Assembly: GCA_009775705.1 (NCBI GenBank)
Contig: VSQE01000006.1
Coordinates: forward strand, 1-54,800
Reading direction: 5' to 3'
Length of the DNA stretch: 54,800 nt
Source: Prevotellamassilia sp.
GTDB lineage: Bacteria > Bacteroidota > Bacteroidia > Bacteroidales > Bacteroidaceae
In this document: in pieces, positions 16,284 to 26,207 of the stretch
How the letters are laid out: every line of letters begins with the position of its first letter
Numbering within the stretch: position 1 is the stretch's first letter
Translations under genes and position numbers: made by a program
The notes under the pieces: model-generated
The model's database searches: none
What the model was told of the DNA's origin: nothing
Seen by the model: the letters and a program-made list of their open reading frames with translations, nothing else

Positions 16284-17894
16284 GTGTCTGAGACTAAATA
16301 CATTTTTGTGACCGGAGGCGTTGCGTCTTCCTTGGGTAAAGGTATCATTTCTTCCTCAATCGGAAAACTATTGCAGGCCAGAGGATTTAACATCACGATT
16401 CAGAAGTTCGACCCATATATTAACATTGACCCGGGAACTCTGAATCCTTACGAACACGGAGAATGCTATGTTACGGATGACGGGCAGGAAACGGATCTGG
16501 ATCTCGGACACTATGAACGTTTCACTGGAATTCAAACCACCCGTAACAACAATGTAACTACGGGACGTATTTACCAGAGTGTGATAGAGAAAGAACGGAG
16601 AGGAGATTATCTTGGAAAAACCATACAGGTGATACCTCATATCACAGACGAGATAAAACGCGACATGCTCTATCTCGGAAAAAAACACCATTATGATTTC
16701 GTCATTACAGAAGTGGGAGGAACCGTAGGTGATATCGAAAGCCTCCCGTTCCTTGAGGCCATCCGACAATTAAAGTGGGATCTGGGCAAAAATGCCGTTT
16801 GCGTACATTTGGCGTATGTTCCCTATCTGGCTGCCGCAAAAGAATTGAAAACCAAACCTACGCAGCACTCTGTAAAAGAATTGCAGAGTTTAGGAATCCA
16901 ACCAGATATACTTGTGCTTCGTGCGGAACATGAACTGAATGCAGGACTACGAAAGAAAGTGGCCAACTTCTGCAATGTGGCTCCCGATGCTGTAATACAA
17001 AGTCTGGACGAACCGACCATATATGAAGTGCCCGTACGTATGCAGCAGGAGAAACTGGATGTCGTGATTCTCCAAAAATTGGAAATGCCTGTCGGCGAGA
17101 CTCCGGGTCTTGGTCCGTGGCGCTCTTTCCTGGAACGTCGCCACAAAGCTACGGAAATCATTAACATCGGTCTGGTAGGCAAATATGATTTACAGGACGC
17201 CTATAAGAGTATACTTGAAGCTCTCTCGCAAGCAGGCACTTACAATGACTATAAAGTAAAAACGCATTTTGTTAACAGTGAAAAACTTAATGAGGAGAAT
17301 GTGGCTTGCGAATTGGAGAGCATGGACGGCGTAGTGATATGTCCCGGCTTCGGACAAAGAGGCATAGAAGGAAAACTGATTGCTGCAAAATATTGCCGCG
17401 AACAGAACAAGCCCACATTTGGAATCTGTCTGGGAATGCAGATGATGGTAATCGAATTCGGACGGAATGTTCTCGGATATGCGGATGCCAACAGCATCGA
17501 AATGGACTCCAAGACAACGAATAATGTAATAGACATTATGGAAGACCAGAAAAATATCACGAACATGGGAGGAACCATGCGTCTGGGCGGATATGAATGT
17601 CAGTTGCGGGAGAACAGCAAGGTGCGTGGTATATACGGCAAAGAAACCATTCGCGAGCGCCATCGTCACCGTTACGAGTTTAATAACGATTACCGCGAGG
17701 AGTATGAACGGAACGGTATGGAGTGTGTCGGAACTAATCCGGACTGTGATCTTGTTGAAATTGTTGAAATTCCGACCTTGAAATGGTACATCGGAACACA
17801 GTTCCATCCGGAATATTCCAGTACAGTTCTTCATCCCCACCCTCTGTTCCTGGATTTCGTGAAAGCTGCCATCGAAAACAAAAACAACCGGTAA
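16284..17894 (+). CDS. pyrG: CTP synthase
   Basis: A 536-residue enzyme making CTP from UTP, ATP and glutamine. The amidoligase domain (about 1-270) opens with KYIFVTGGVASSLGKGI, containing the P-loop, and has YINIDPGTLNPYEHGE and EVGGTVGDIES. The C-terminal class I glutamine amidotransferase domain has the catalytic Cys in FGICLGMQMM and the His/Glu pair in GTQFHPEYSS. The start codon is GTG, supported by the exact N-terminal match to the family. yidC follows after 42 bp and probably shares the transcript. Confidence 0.97.
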   Translation: MSETKYIFVTGGVASSLGKGIISSSIGKLLQARGFNITIQKFDPYINIDPGTLNPYEHGECYVTDDGQETDLDLGHYERFTGIQTTRNNNVTTGRIYQSVIEKERRGDYLGKTIQVIPHITDEIKRDMLYLGKKHHYDFVITEVGGTVGDIESLPFLEAIRQLKWDLGKNAVCVHLAYVPYLAAAKELKTKPTQHSVKELQSLGIQPDILVLRAEHELNAGLRKKVANFCNVAPDAVIQSLDEPTIYEVPVRMQQEKLDVVILQKLEMPVGETPGLGPWRSFLERRHKATEIINIGLVGKYDLQDAYKSILEALSQAGTYNDYKVKTHFVNSEKLNEENVACELESMDGVVICPGFGQRGIEGKLIAAKYCREQNKPTFGICLGMQMMVIEFGRNVLGYADANSIEMDSKTTNNVIDIMEDQKNITNMGGTMRLGGYECQLRENSKVRGIYGKETIRERHRHRYEFNNDYREEYERNGMECVGTNPDCDLVEIVEIPTLKWYIGTQFHPEYSSTVLHPHPLFLDFVKAAIENKNNR

Positions 17895-17936
17895 CGAGAA
17901 AACAGATCTCAATTCAATTTAAGAAATACAAATCTT

Positions 17937-19805
17937 ATGGATAAAAACACCATTACGGGACTGGTGCTCATCGCTTTAGTGCTTTTCGGCTTCAGCTATT
18001 ATAATACAAGTCAGAATCCGGCTGTGCCGTCAACGGAACAAGCAGCGACAGTCCCTGAAAAGGTAAAATCAGAAAACAAGGCTCCGGTTGTAGGCAAACC
18101 GGCCGAGATTGATACAACGGGCATTTTTCATGAGGCCCTAAGCGGCACGAACAAAACGGTAACGCTTGAAAATAATAAAATCCGGATTACCCTCAATACA
18201 AAAGGAGGCTCCATCTCGGACGTACAGCTCAAAGAGTTCAAGAGCTACCAGGATTTCAAGGAAAACAAGGAACAATCCCTGAATTTATACAATGACAAGG
18301 ATGCCGCCATGAATTTCATTTTTGAAATGAAAGATCGGAATCTGGCTACATCGGACTATTTTTTCACTCCGGTAGATGTAACCGATTCTACGGCAACAAT
18401 GCGTTTGCGGACTCCTGAAGGTGAGACGCTCGATTTGGTGTATAATCTCCTTCCGGATAATTATATGCTGAATTTCTCAGTCCGTACAAACGGACTGGCC
18501 AACCTTTTCTCGCCGAAAACACAGACGCTCTCCGTCAACTGGCAAGATAGAATCCGTCAGCAGGAAAAAGGTTTCTACTTTGAAAATATGTATTCGTCTC
18601 TGACCTATAAACTGGCAAATGACGATACGGAGAAACTCAGCGAACAGGAGACGGAAGAAATAAGTGTGACAAACAACATTGACTGGATCGCATTCAAAAA
18701 TCAGTATTTCAGCAGCATTTTTATTGCTGCACAAGAATTCAGAGAAGCCAATCTGAAAAGTTTTCAGGAAAACGAGCACAGCGGCTACCTGAAAAAGTAT
18801 AGCGCAGACATGCAGGCATTTTTTGATCCGTCAGGCAAACAGTCTACCGATTTCCAGTTCTATTTCGGTCCCAACAAATACAGAGTTTTGCAAAACATGG
18901 ATGATTTCAAACTCGGAAAGAAAGATTTGGATCTGGAGGAACTGGTATATTTAGGATGGCCTTTGTTCCGCTGGATCAACCGGTATTTCACACTGTACGT
19001 ATTTGACTGGCTTACCCGTTTGGGGTTGCCAATGGGCATTGTGCTTCTGCTCATAACCTTATTGCTGCGGGTAATAGTATACGTTCCTACACGCAAGAGT
19101 TATATGAGCAGCGCGAAAATGCGTGTACTGAAGCCTAAGGTGGACGAGATTGCCAAAAAATACCCCAAACCCGAAGATGCGATGAAACGACAGCAGGAGA
19201 CAATGACATTGTACAGCCAGTATGGTGCCAATCCGATGGGAGGTTGCCTGCCTATGTTGATTCAGATGCCTATATGGATTGCCATGTTCAACTTTGTACC
19301 GAATGCCATAGAACTGCGGCAGCAAGGTTTTTTATGGGCAGATGACTTGTCTACATACGATGATATTATTACGTGGAGCACTACCCTGCCTTTCATTGGA
19401 AATCATTTAAGTCTTTTCTGTCTGTTGTTCTGCGCTACCAATATCCTATACAGCGTCATGACTATGCGACAGCAGAGGGAAACCATGTCAGGCGAACAGG
19501 CGCAACAGATGAAAATGATGCAGTGGATGATGTACCTCATGCCCGTCTTTTTCTTCTTCATGTTCAATAAGTACTCTTCCGGATTGAACTATTACTATTT
19601 CATATCCCTGCTGGCCAGCGCAGTAACCATGTGGTACCTCCGCCGCTCTACAGACGATGCCAAGTTGTTAGCCAAACTGGAGGCGAACTATCAGGCAAAC
19701 AAAAACAATCCTAATAGAAAGCCCAGTGGATTGGCTGCCCGTCTGGAAGCCCTGCAAAAGCAGCAGGAGGCAATGCTCGAAGCACAGAAAAACAAAAGAA
19801 AATAA
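17937..19805 (+). CDS. yidC: membrane protein insertase YidC
   Basis: A 622-residue inner-membrane insertase and chaperone for Sec-dependent and independent membrane proteins. An N-terminal membrane anchor (about residues 6-23) is followed by a large periplasmic domain (about 60-340) and the conserved five-helix core from about 350, with RVIVYVPTRKSYMSS, NPMGGCLPMLIQMPIW and SGLNYYYFIS. The C-terminus is basic, ending in KNKRK, suited to ribosome contact. The length is typical for Bacteroidetes YidC. It lies downstream of pyrG and is followed directly by a strong hairpin. Confidence 0.96.
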   Translation: MDKNTITGLVLIALVLFGFSYYNTSQNPAVPSTEQAATVPEKVKSENKAPVVGKPAEIDTTGIFHEALSGTNKTVTLENNKIRITLNTKGGSISDVQLKEFKSYQDFKENKEQSLNLYNDKDAAMNFIFEMKDRNLATSDYFFTPVDVTDSTATMRLRTPEGETLDLVYNLLPDNYMLNFSVRTNGLANLFSPKTQTLSVNWQDRIRQQEKGFYFENMYSSLTYKLANDDTEKLSEQETEEISVTNNIDWIAFKNQYFSSIFIAAQEFREANLKSFQENEHSGYLKKYSADMQAFFDPSGKQSTDFQFYFGPNKYRVLQNMDDFKLGKKDLDLEELVYLGWPLFRWINRYFTLYVFDWLTRLGLPMGIVLLLITLLLRVIVYVPTRKSYMSSAKMRVLKPKVDEIAKKYPKPEDAMKRQQETMTLYSQYGANPMGGCLPMLIQMPIWIAMFNFVPNAIELRQQGFLWADDLSTYDDIITWSTTLPFIGNHLSLFCLLFCATNILYSVMTMRQQRETMSGEQAQQMKMMQWMMYLMPVFFFFMFNKYSSGLNYYYFISLLASAVTMWYLRRSTDDAKLLAKLEANYQANKNNPNRKPSGLAARLEALQKQQEAMLEAQKNKRK

Positions 19806-19811
19806 ACTCAC

Positions 19812-19843
19812 AGGCCCCTCTTCTCCATAAAGAAGAGGGGCCT
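19812..19843 (+). terminator. hairpin terminator after yidC
   Basis: Two perfect 12-nt arms (AGGCCCCTCTTC and its complement) with an 8-nt loop begin 7 bp after the yidC stop. The tail is CCCCTATTT rather than a clean U-tract. It most likely ends the pyrG-yidC transcript. Confidence 0.7.
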
Positions 19844-19876
19844 CCCCTATTTCACTATACTGTAATCCTTTATATC

Positions 19877-22084
19877 ATGAAAATAAAAACGATGCTAACT
19901 GCAACAGCTCTCTTGCTATCTACAGTTGTACCGAATGCTGTGGCTTCGGACATACCCTCTGATTTTATCGGAAAACAGAAACCACATACCACGGATGACA
20001 AACTGACTCCAGAACTGCTATGGGCTATGGGGCGTATCGGTGGTTTCCAGTCGTCTCCCGATGGAAAAACAGCAATCTATTCCGTTTCATATTATAGTGT
20101 GAAACAGAATAAAAGCCACACCGTTCTTTATTCGCTTAACTTGCTTGACAAGACTCCCCAGTTGCTCACACAAAGCAATGGCAGCGAGAGTTCGGCTGTC
20201 TATATAAAGAACGGCAGGAAAATCGCTTTTCTCAGTTCGGAATCCGGAAGTAGTCAGGTGTGGGAAATGAATCCGGATGGGACCGGACGTAAACAACTTT
20301 CATCTGAAACAAAAGATGTGGCGGATTTTCTCTTCTCTCCAGACGGAAAGAAAGTAATTCTGATCATGGATACCGAGAATACATCTTCCATCCAAAAGAA
20401 CGACAAAGACCTGGACAAAGCCAGCGGAATGGTCATCAATGATCTGATGTACAAGCATTGGGATCAATATACGACCACAGCCCCTCACCCTTTTGTCGCA
20501 GATTTTAATGGCGAAAGTATAAAAAACTGTGTTGATTTGCTGGAAGGAGAGCCGTATGAATGTCCGATGTTGCCTTTTGGAGGCATCGAACAACTGGCAT
20601 GGAGTCCTGACTCCAAAACTATCGCATATACCTGCCGTAAAAAAACAGGACTGGATTATGCCATCAGCACGGATAGCGATATTTTTCTGTACGACATAGA
20701 ATCTAAAAAAACCGTTAATATCTGTAAGCCCAAAGGGTATGAGACTTCAAATATTGCTCCTACGATTTCTTTGAAGAACCAGTCTGTAAATGCTCAAGAC
20801 CAAGACATCAATGCAGGGTACGATCAGAACCCACAATTTTCTCCGGATGGGAAATACATAGCTTGGTTAAGTATGGAACGTGACGGCTATGAAAGTGACC
20901 GGACCCGCCTCTGTGTCTATGAACTGAGTTCCGGCAAGAAAAACTATGTGACCGAAAGTTTTGAAAGCGGAGTCAATGAATTCTGCTGGGGAAAAGATTC
21001 GGAAACACTATACTTTACCGGCGTATGGCATGCTACCACGCAAATCTATCAGACCAACATCAAAGGCAATGTAAAAAAACTGACGGACGATGTCTGTGAT
21101 TATACGTTGCTGGGCTTGTCGGCTGACGGAAAAGGATTGATAGCCAAACGTCACAGCATGAGTCAGGCGGATGAAATCTACCATATACAGTTGAAGAAAA
21201 ATAAGTATCAAATTGATCAGTTGACTTTCGAGAACAAGGACTTTTATGATCAGATCACAATGGGTGAGGTAAAAGAAAGATGGGTCAAGACCGTTGATGG
21301 AAAACAGGAATTATGCTGGGTGATCTATCCTCCACACTTTGACCCTTCCCGAAAATATCCTACGTTACTTTTCTGTGAAGGAGGTCCGCAATCTCCGGTA
21401 AGCCAATTCTGGAGTTACCGATGGAATTTTCAGGTGATGGCAGCACAGGGGTACATTATTATTGCCCCGAACCGTCGCGGACTTCCCGGTTTTGGCATGG
21501 AATGGCTTGAAGAAATTTCCGGTGATTACAGCGGATTGTGCATGCAGGATTATCTTTCTGCCATTGACGATATTTGTAAAGAGTCCTATGTAGACAAAGA
21601 GCATCTCGGCGCGGTAGGTGCCAGTTTCGGAGGCTACAGCGTATATTGGCTGGCCGGAAACCACAACAAACGTTTCAAAGCTTTTATCGCCCATGATGGA
21701 ATTTACAATACCCAGCAACAGTATGTGGAAACAGAGGAACTTTGGTTTCCAAACTGGGATATGGGAAAAGCACCGTGGTATAAAGACGAGCAGGGAAAAA
21801 TGCAGAAGGTGTTCGAAACCTCTCCCCATCTGTATGTTGACAAATGGGATACCCCTATTCTCTGCATACACGGCCAAAAAGATTTCCGCATTGAGTATAC
21901 CCAGGCCGAAAGTGCCTTTACGGCGGCCCGGTTGCGTGGCATCCCGGCTCAGTTGCTTCTTTTTCCGGACGAGAACCACTGGGTGCTCAAACCTCAGAAC
22001 GGTATCCTGTGGCAACGTACATTCTTCCGCTGGCTGGACCGTTGGCTGAAAACGAACGAAAATTCAGAAAATAAAAATAACTAA
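19877..22084 (+). CDS. S9 family peptidase, dipeptidyl-peptidase 5-like
   Basis: A 735-residue exported serine peptidase of the prolyl oligopeptidase family. A signal peptide (about 1-23, ending in AVAS) is followed by a seven-bladed propeller with repeated FSPDGKK/WSPDSKT motifs and a C-terminal alpha/beta hydrolase domain. The catalytic triad is Ser583 in GASFGGYS, Asp669 in HGQKDF and His701 in DENHWV. INDLMYKHWDQY near residue 190 resembles DPP5 of Porphyromonas, which releases dipeptides from the N-terminus of oligopeptides in the periplasm. The DPP5 assignment is by resemblance only. The MFS gene follows after 5 bp. Confidence 0.86.
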   Translation: MKIKTMLTATALLLSTVVPNAVASDIPSDFIGKQKPHTTDDKLTPELLWAMGRIGGFQSSPDGKTAIYSVSYYSVKQNKSHTVLYSLNLLDKTPQLLTQSNGSESSAVYIKNGRKIAFLSSESGSSQVWEMNPDGTGRKQLSSETKDVADFLFSPDGKKVILIMDTENTSSIQKNDKDLDKASGMVINDLMYKHWDQYTTTAPHPFVADFNGESIKNCVDLLEGEPYECPMLPFGGIEQLAWSPDSKTIAYTCRKKTGLDYAISTDSDIFLYDIESKKTVNICKPKGYETSNIAPTISLKNQSVNAQDQDINAGYDQNPQFSPDGKYIAWLSMERDGYESDRTRLCVYELSSGKKNYVTESFESGVNEFCWGKDSETLYFTGVWHATTQIYQTNIKGNVKKLTDDVCDYTLLGLSADGKGLIAKRHSMSQADEIYHIQLKKNKYQIDQLTFENKDFYDQITMGEVKERWVKTVDGKQELCWVIYPPHFDPSRKYPTLLFCEGGPQSPVSQFWSYRWNFQVMAAQGYIIIAPNRRGLPGFGMEWLEEISGDYSGLCMQDYLSAIDDICKESYVDKEHLGAVGASFGGYSVYWLAGNHNKRFKAFIAHDGIYNTQQQYVETEELWFPNWDMGKAPWYKDEQGKMQKVFETSPHLYVDKWDTPILCIHGQKDFRIEYTQAESAFTAARLRGIPAQLLLFPDENHWVLKPQNGILWQRTFFRWLDRWLKTNENSENKNN

Positions 22085-22089
22085 CCACC

Positions 22090-23448
22090 ATGCAAGAAAA
22101 ACTTAATGACAAAGCCTGGGCGCGATGGTCAGCCCTTTTCATCGTAGCTTTCACGATGATGGCAGCCTATTACGTAAACGATGTAATGGCTCCCCTGAAA
22201 AGTATGCTTGAAAGTCAACTTCACTGGACCAGTGGAGAATTCGGTTTCTTTACCGGAGCATATAGTTTCCTGAATGTCTTTCTCCTGATGCTCATCTGGG
22301 GGGGACTTATTCTCGATAAATTCGGAATCCGTTTTACCGGGCTGCTTGCCACCCTGCTCATGGTAGGTGGAACAACAGCCGAATATATCGCCATTACCTG
22401 CTACGGAGGCACCGCGGAAACCCTGATGGGGTATAAACTCGATGTACTGATGGCTTCTGCCGGCTATTCCGTTTTTGGTGTCGGTGCCGAAGTTGCAGGA
22501 ATCACAGTTACCAAGATCATTGCAAAATGGTTTAAGGGAAAAGAAATGGCAACAGCAATGGGTGTACAGGTAGCGCTGGCAAGAATCGGTTCACAAGCTG
22601 CCTATGCCGTAGCTATTCCCATCGCAAAGACATACTCACTCAGTACCCCGTTGTTCATCGGAGGTCTTGTGCTGGTAGGAGGTTTCATTTCTTTCCTTGC
22701 TTTTACCTTTATGGACAAGAAACTGGACACTCAGGTACATATTTCGTCTGAGAGCGCAGAGGAGGAAAAATTCTCTTTCAAGGATGTTGCGGCTGTTGTC
22801 CGCAATCCGGGCTTCTGGCTTATTGCTCTGTTGTGCGTACTGTTCTATTCCTGCGTATTCCCTTTCCAGAAATTCGCAACAGAACTTATGATTACCAAGT
22901 ATGGTGTTGACGAAAATCTGGCCGGCACCTTTGCCGGTCTTCCCGCACTTGGCGCTTTAATTCTGACTCCTGTATTTGGCGGTATGATAGACAAAAAAGG
23001 AAAGGCCGCAAGTATCATGATGCTGGGAGCTGCCATGCTGATATTCGTACATTGCATTTATGCGATTCCGTTCATACACGCCGCATGGGTTGCCATCGTT
23101 CTGATGATTGTTCTTGGCATAGCCTTCTCGCTGGTGCCTTCCGCAATGTGGCCGAGTGTGGCAAAAATATTTCCGGTCAAACAGTTGGGTACCGCATACG
23201 CCCTGATATTTTTCATTCAGAATATTGGTCTGTGGGGCATACCGGCATTGATTGGAAACGTCCTTCAGAACTATTGCATAGTCGGCACCGAAACGATTGA
23301 CGGGATTGAAAGTGTGCAATACGATTACACGCTGCCCATGTGTATCTTCACAGGAATAGCCGTTTTGTCCCTACTTGTAGCCATTCTGCTTAAAGCAGCC
23401 GACAGAAAATACGGCTATAATCTGGAAAAGGCCAATATTAAAGAATAA
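22090..23448 (+). CDS. major facilitator superfamily transporter
   Basis: A 452-residue inner-membrane transporter with about 12 hydrophobic segments. The loop between helices 2 and 3 carries the MFS motif in the form GGLILDKFGIR, repeated as GGMIDKKGKA in the second half. A cytoplasmic loop near residues 205-235 is charged (SESAEEEKFSFKD), as usual between the two six-helix bundles. The substrate cannot be told. It is coupled to the DPP5-like peptidase gene 5 bp upstream, which makes uptake of peptide or amino acid breakdown products plausible, as inference only. A strong hairpin follows. Confidence 0.85.
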   Translation: MQEKLNDKAWARWSALFIVAFTMMAAYYVNDVMAPLKSMLESQLHWTSGEFGFFTGAYSFLNVFLLMLIWGGLILDKFGIRFTGLLATLLMVGGTTAEYIAITCYGGTAETLMGYKLDVLMASAGYSVFGVGAEVAGITVTKIIAKWFKGKEMATAMGVQVALARIGSQAAYAVAIPIAKTYSLSTPLFIGGLVLVGGFISFLAFTFMDKKLDTQVHISSESAEEEKFSFKDVAAVVRNPGFWLIALLCVLFYSCVFPFQKFATELMITKYGVDENLAGTFAGLPALGALILTPVFGGMIDKKGKAASIMMLGAAMLIFVHCIYAIPFIHAAWVAIVLMIVLGIAFSLVPSAMWPSVAKIFPVKQLGTAYALIFFIQNIGLWGIPALIGNVLQNYCIVGTETIDGIESVQYDYTLPMCIFTGIAVLSLLVAILLKAADRKYGYNLEKANIKE

Positions 23449-23473
23449 CTTTTCCTTACCCGACTCTTATTTT

Positions 23474-23507
23474 ACGACGGCAGGTCTCACATGGGACCTG
23501 CCGTCGT
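23474..23507. terminator. bidirectional terminator hairpin between MFS gene and thiD
   Basis: Perfect 13-bp stem (ACGACGGCAGGTC with its complement) and 8-nt loop between two convergent genes. On the plus strand it is followed by TTTACAT and on the minus strand by AAAATAAG, so it fits better as terminator for the plus-strand MFS gene, but may block both. Confidence 0.65.
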
Positions 23508-23566
23508 TTACATAGAAATCGAAAATCCAGACTTGTAAACCTAAAAAATACGCCTTTCAGGGTCTT

Positions 23567-24364
23567 CTAATGTTGTTCCTCTGCCGTAAGTGGCAACGGA
23601 TCGAAAAAATGGTTCATTCCTCCGTATCCATGCCCGGCGAACACAGAGGATCCGGCCTGCAATGCGCTTTCCAGATATATCTTAGCCTTTTTTACTGCAT
23701 CGGGCAAGGTGTAGCCCCGTGCCACCAAAGCCGCGATAGCAGACGAAAGCGTACAGCCCGTTCCATGCGTGTTGTTCGTCCTTATACGTTCTCCGTCATA
23801 GCGGAACATACCGACTTTCGTATAAAGACAGTCCACTGGTCGGCCATCCAAATGGCCGCCTTTCACAAGGACGTTACACGGAAGGTCATATCCAAGTCCG
23901 TCTTTCCCGACCAATCCAGGAAACAGCAAATTCGCCTCAGGAATATTCGGAGTAACCAATGAACAGAGCGGAAGCAGTTCTTCCTTTAACACCACATAAT
24001 CTTCTGCGGCATAAAGGGTGTGACCGGAAGAGGAAACCAGTACAGGATCGAAGATGGCGAAAGGAGCAGGATGAGTACTTAAAGCTCTCACGATGGCAAG
24101 CGCAATTTTTTCGTCGGCAATCATTCCGATCTTTACAGCCTGAGGTTCCAGATCCTCCATTACTTTGGTTATCTGCTCGTATACAAATGTTGCATCGACA
24201 GGCAGACATGCGTATACTTGTCGCGTATCCTGTACGGTCAGGGCCGTTACAGCCGCCGCACCGTAGCATCCCAACGCTGAAAAGGTCTTGATGTCGGCCT
24301 GAATGCCCGCACCTCCCGATGGATCGGAGCCGGCAATGGACAAACATACCTTGTATCGCTTCAT
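23567..24364 (-). CDS. thiD: hydroxymethylpyrimidine/phosphomethylpyrimidine kinase
   Basis: A 265-residue ribokinase-fold kinase that phosphorylates HMP and HMP-P for thiamine synthesis. Clear motifs are SIAGSDPSGGAGIQADIKTF at the N-terminus, VKIGMIAD, FDPVLVSSSG and the C-terminal NTHGTGCTLSSAIAA with the anion hole and catalytic base. I chose ATG 24364. A longer frame to 24394 would need a TTG start and would place the aspS terminator inside the coding sequence. No thi operon genes are nearby and I see no TPP riboswitch upstream, so this copy may serve salvage. Confidence 0.93.
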   Translation of the reverse strand: MKRYKVCLSIAGSDPSGGAGIQADIKTFSALGCYGAAAVTALTVQDTRQVYACLPVDATFVYEQITKVMEDLEPQAVKIGMIADEKIALAIVRALSTHPAPFAIFDPVLVSSSGHTLYAAEDYVVLKEELLPLCSLVTPNIPEANLLFPGLVGKDGLGYDLPCNVLVKGGHLDGRPVDCLYTKVGMFRYDGERIRTNNTHGTGCTLSSAIAALVARGYTLPDAVKKAKIYLESALQAGSSVFAGHGYGGMNHFFDPLPLTAEEQH

Positions 24365-24377
24365 CTTTCTTGAAAAG

Positions 24378-24412
24378 AGAACTGCCTTTGCCAAAACTGG
24401 AAAGGCAGTTCT
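24378..24412 (-). terminator. terminator after aspS
   Basis: Perfect 12-nt arms AGAACTGCCTTT/AAAGGCAGTTCT with an 11-nt loop, lying between the aspS stop and the thiD start. On the minus strand the stem is followed by CTTTTC. It helps decide the thiD start codon. Confidence 0.7.
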
Positions 24413-24440
24413 TTCTATACAAATATTTATATGGATTTTT

Positions 24441-26207
24441 CTATTCGTCTTTGGGTCTCAGATCGAGCTGAAGCTCGTCCAGTTGCGTCTGATCGACAAA
24501 CGAGGGCGCATCCAACATCACATCGCGACCACTGTTGTTCTTGGGGAAGGCTATGCAGTCCCGAATACTGTCAAGTCCAGCAAAGAGGCTGACCCAACGG
24601 TCCAAACCATAAGCCAGGCCACCATGGGGAGGTGCTCCGTATTTAAAGGCATTCATAAGAAATCCGAACTGCTCCTGCGCGCGCTCCGGTGTGAAGCCTA
24701 AAGCCTTAAAGATTCTGGCCTGCAATTCTGCATCGTGGATACGTATGCTTCCGCCTCCGACTTCCACACCGTTGCAAACCATGTCATAGGCATTGGCGCA
24801 AACTTTTGCGGGGTCAGTCTCCAACAAAGGAACGTCCTCGGGTCTGGGAGCCGTAAAGGGGTGGTGCATGGCCATAAGGCGACCTTCTTCCTCACTCCAT
24901 TCAAACATGGGGAAGTCCACTACCCATAAAAGCGCAAAGCGGTTCTTATCACGTAAGCCGAGACGGTTACCCATTTCGAGACGTAATTCACACAACTGCT
25001 TACGCGCTTTCATCACATCAGGACCGGAAATAATCAATATCAGATCACCGGGGTGTGCATTCATCGTCACTTTGAGACGCTCCAGCACTTCGGGCGCGTA
25101 GAATTTATCTACAGAACTCTTTACTGTTCCATCTTCGCCAACTCGGGCATAGACCAGTCCTTTTGCCCCGATCTGCGGACTCTTCACGAAATTAGTCAGT
25201 TCATCAATCTGCTTACGTGTATAGCTGGCACATCCTTCGGCACAGATGCCCCCGATATAGGCGGCTTCATTGAATACGGCAAATTCCCCGCTCCCTTTCA
25301 AAACATCTGCAAGTTCCACAAATTCCATGCCAAACCGCATGTCTGGCTTGTCTGAACCAAAACGACGCATGGCCTCACTCCAAGGCAAACGAAGGAACGG
25401 TGCATTTCCAAGATCGCATCCACGTATTTCTTTGAAAAGATATTTTGCCATCTCCTCAAACAGACTGATGATATCGTCCTGCTCTACAAAGGACATCTCA
25501 CAGTCAATCTGCGTAAACTCGGGCTGACGGTCTGCACGTAAATCTTCATCGCGGAAGCACTTTACTATCTGGAAATACCGGTCCATGCCGGCAACCATGA
25601 GCAACTGTTTCAGCGTCTGCGGACTTTGAGGCAAAGCATAGAACTGCCCCGGATTCATACGCGAAGGTACAATAAAGTCGCGTGCGCCCTCAGGAGTACT
25701 ACCTACAAGCACCGGTGTCTCAATTTCAAGGAAACCTTTGGAATCAAGGAAATGGCGTACTGCAAGGCAGAATTTATGACGCAATTCAAGATTTGCGCGC
25801 ACATTGGTACGGCGCAAGTCAAGATAGCGGTATTTCATGCGCAGATCATCTCCGCCATCAGTATTCTCCTCGATGGTAAAAGGCGGAGTATCGCTTGCAT
25901 TGAGAATATCCAATCGGGAAACTATTATCTCGATGTCTCCCGTGGGTATCTTGTCATTCTTGGAATAACGCTCGTTAACGGTTCCTGTTACTTGAATGAC
26001 AAACTCACGCCCCAACTTATTGGCACGGGCACACAGCTCGGCATCGCTCTCTTCATTAAAAACAAGTTGGGTAATACCATACCTGTCGCGAAGATCCACG
26101 AATGTCATTCCGCCCATTTTGCGGCTGCGTTGTACCCATCCGGCCAAAGTAACTTCCTCGCCCACATGTTCGATACGCAGTTCACCGCACGTTCTGTTTC
26201 TATACAT
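24441..26207 (-). CDS. aspS: aspartyl-tRNA synthetase
   Basis: A 588-residue class II synthetase of the bacterial type. An N-terminal OB-fold anticodon-binding domain (about 1-105, with AGWVQRSRKMGGMTFVDLRD) is followed by motif 1, motif 2 (FRDEDLRADRQPEFTQID) and the bacterial GAD insertion domain (about 280-420). Motif 3 is GLAYGLDRWV, near residue 545. Whether it is discriminating or also makes Asp-tRNA(Asn) cannot be settled by eye. It is followed by its own terminator; udk lies 95 bp upstream. Confidence 0.97.
   Translation of the reverse strand: MYRNRTCGELRIEHVGEEVTLAGWVQRSRKMGGMTFVDLRDRYGITQLVFNEESDAELCARANKLGREFVIQVTGTVNERYSKNDKIPTGDIEIIVSRLDILNASDTPPFTIEENTDGGDDLRMKYRYLDLRRTNVRANLELRHKFCLAVRHFLDSKGFLEIETPVLVGSTPEGARDFIVPSRMNPGQFYALPQSPQTLKQLLMVAGMDRYFQIVKCFRDEDLRADRQPEFTQIDCEMSFVEQDDIISLFEEMAKYLFKEIRGCDLGNAPFLRLPWSEAMRRFGSDKPDMRFGMEFVELADVLKGSGEFAVFNEAAYIGGICAEGCASYTRKQIDELTNFVKSPQIGAKGLVYARVGEDGTVKSSVDKFYAPEVLERLKVTMNAHPGDLILIISGPDVMKARKQLCELRLEMGNRLGLRDKNRFALLWVVDFPMFEWSEEEGRLMAMHHPFTAPRPEDVPLLETDPAKVCANAYDMVCNGVEVGGGSIRIHDAELQARIFKALGFTPERAQEQFGFLMNAFKYGAPPHGGLAYGLDRWVSLFAGLDSIRDCIAFPKNNSGRDVMLDAPSFVDQTQLDELQLDLRPKDE

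Noticed and set aside
17190..17912. 240-codon minus-strand open frame
   Set aside because: It is the antisense shadow of pyrG, which matches CTP synthase along its length.
21365..22015. 216-codon minus-strand open frame
   Set aside because: Antisense to the catalytic domain of the S9 peptidase; no domain seen.
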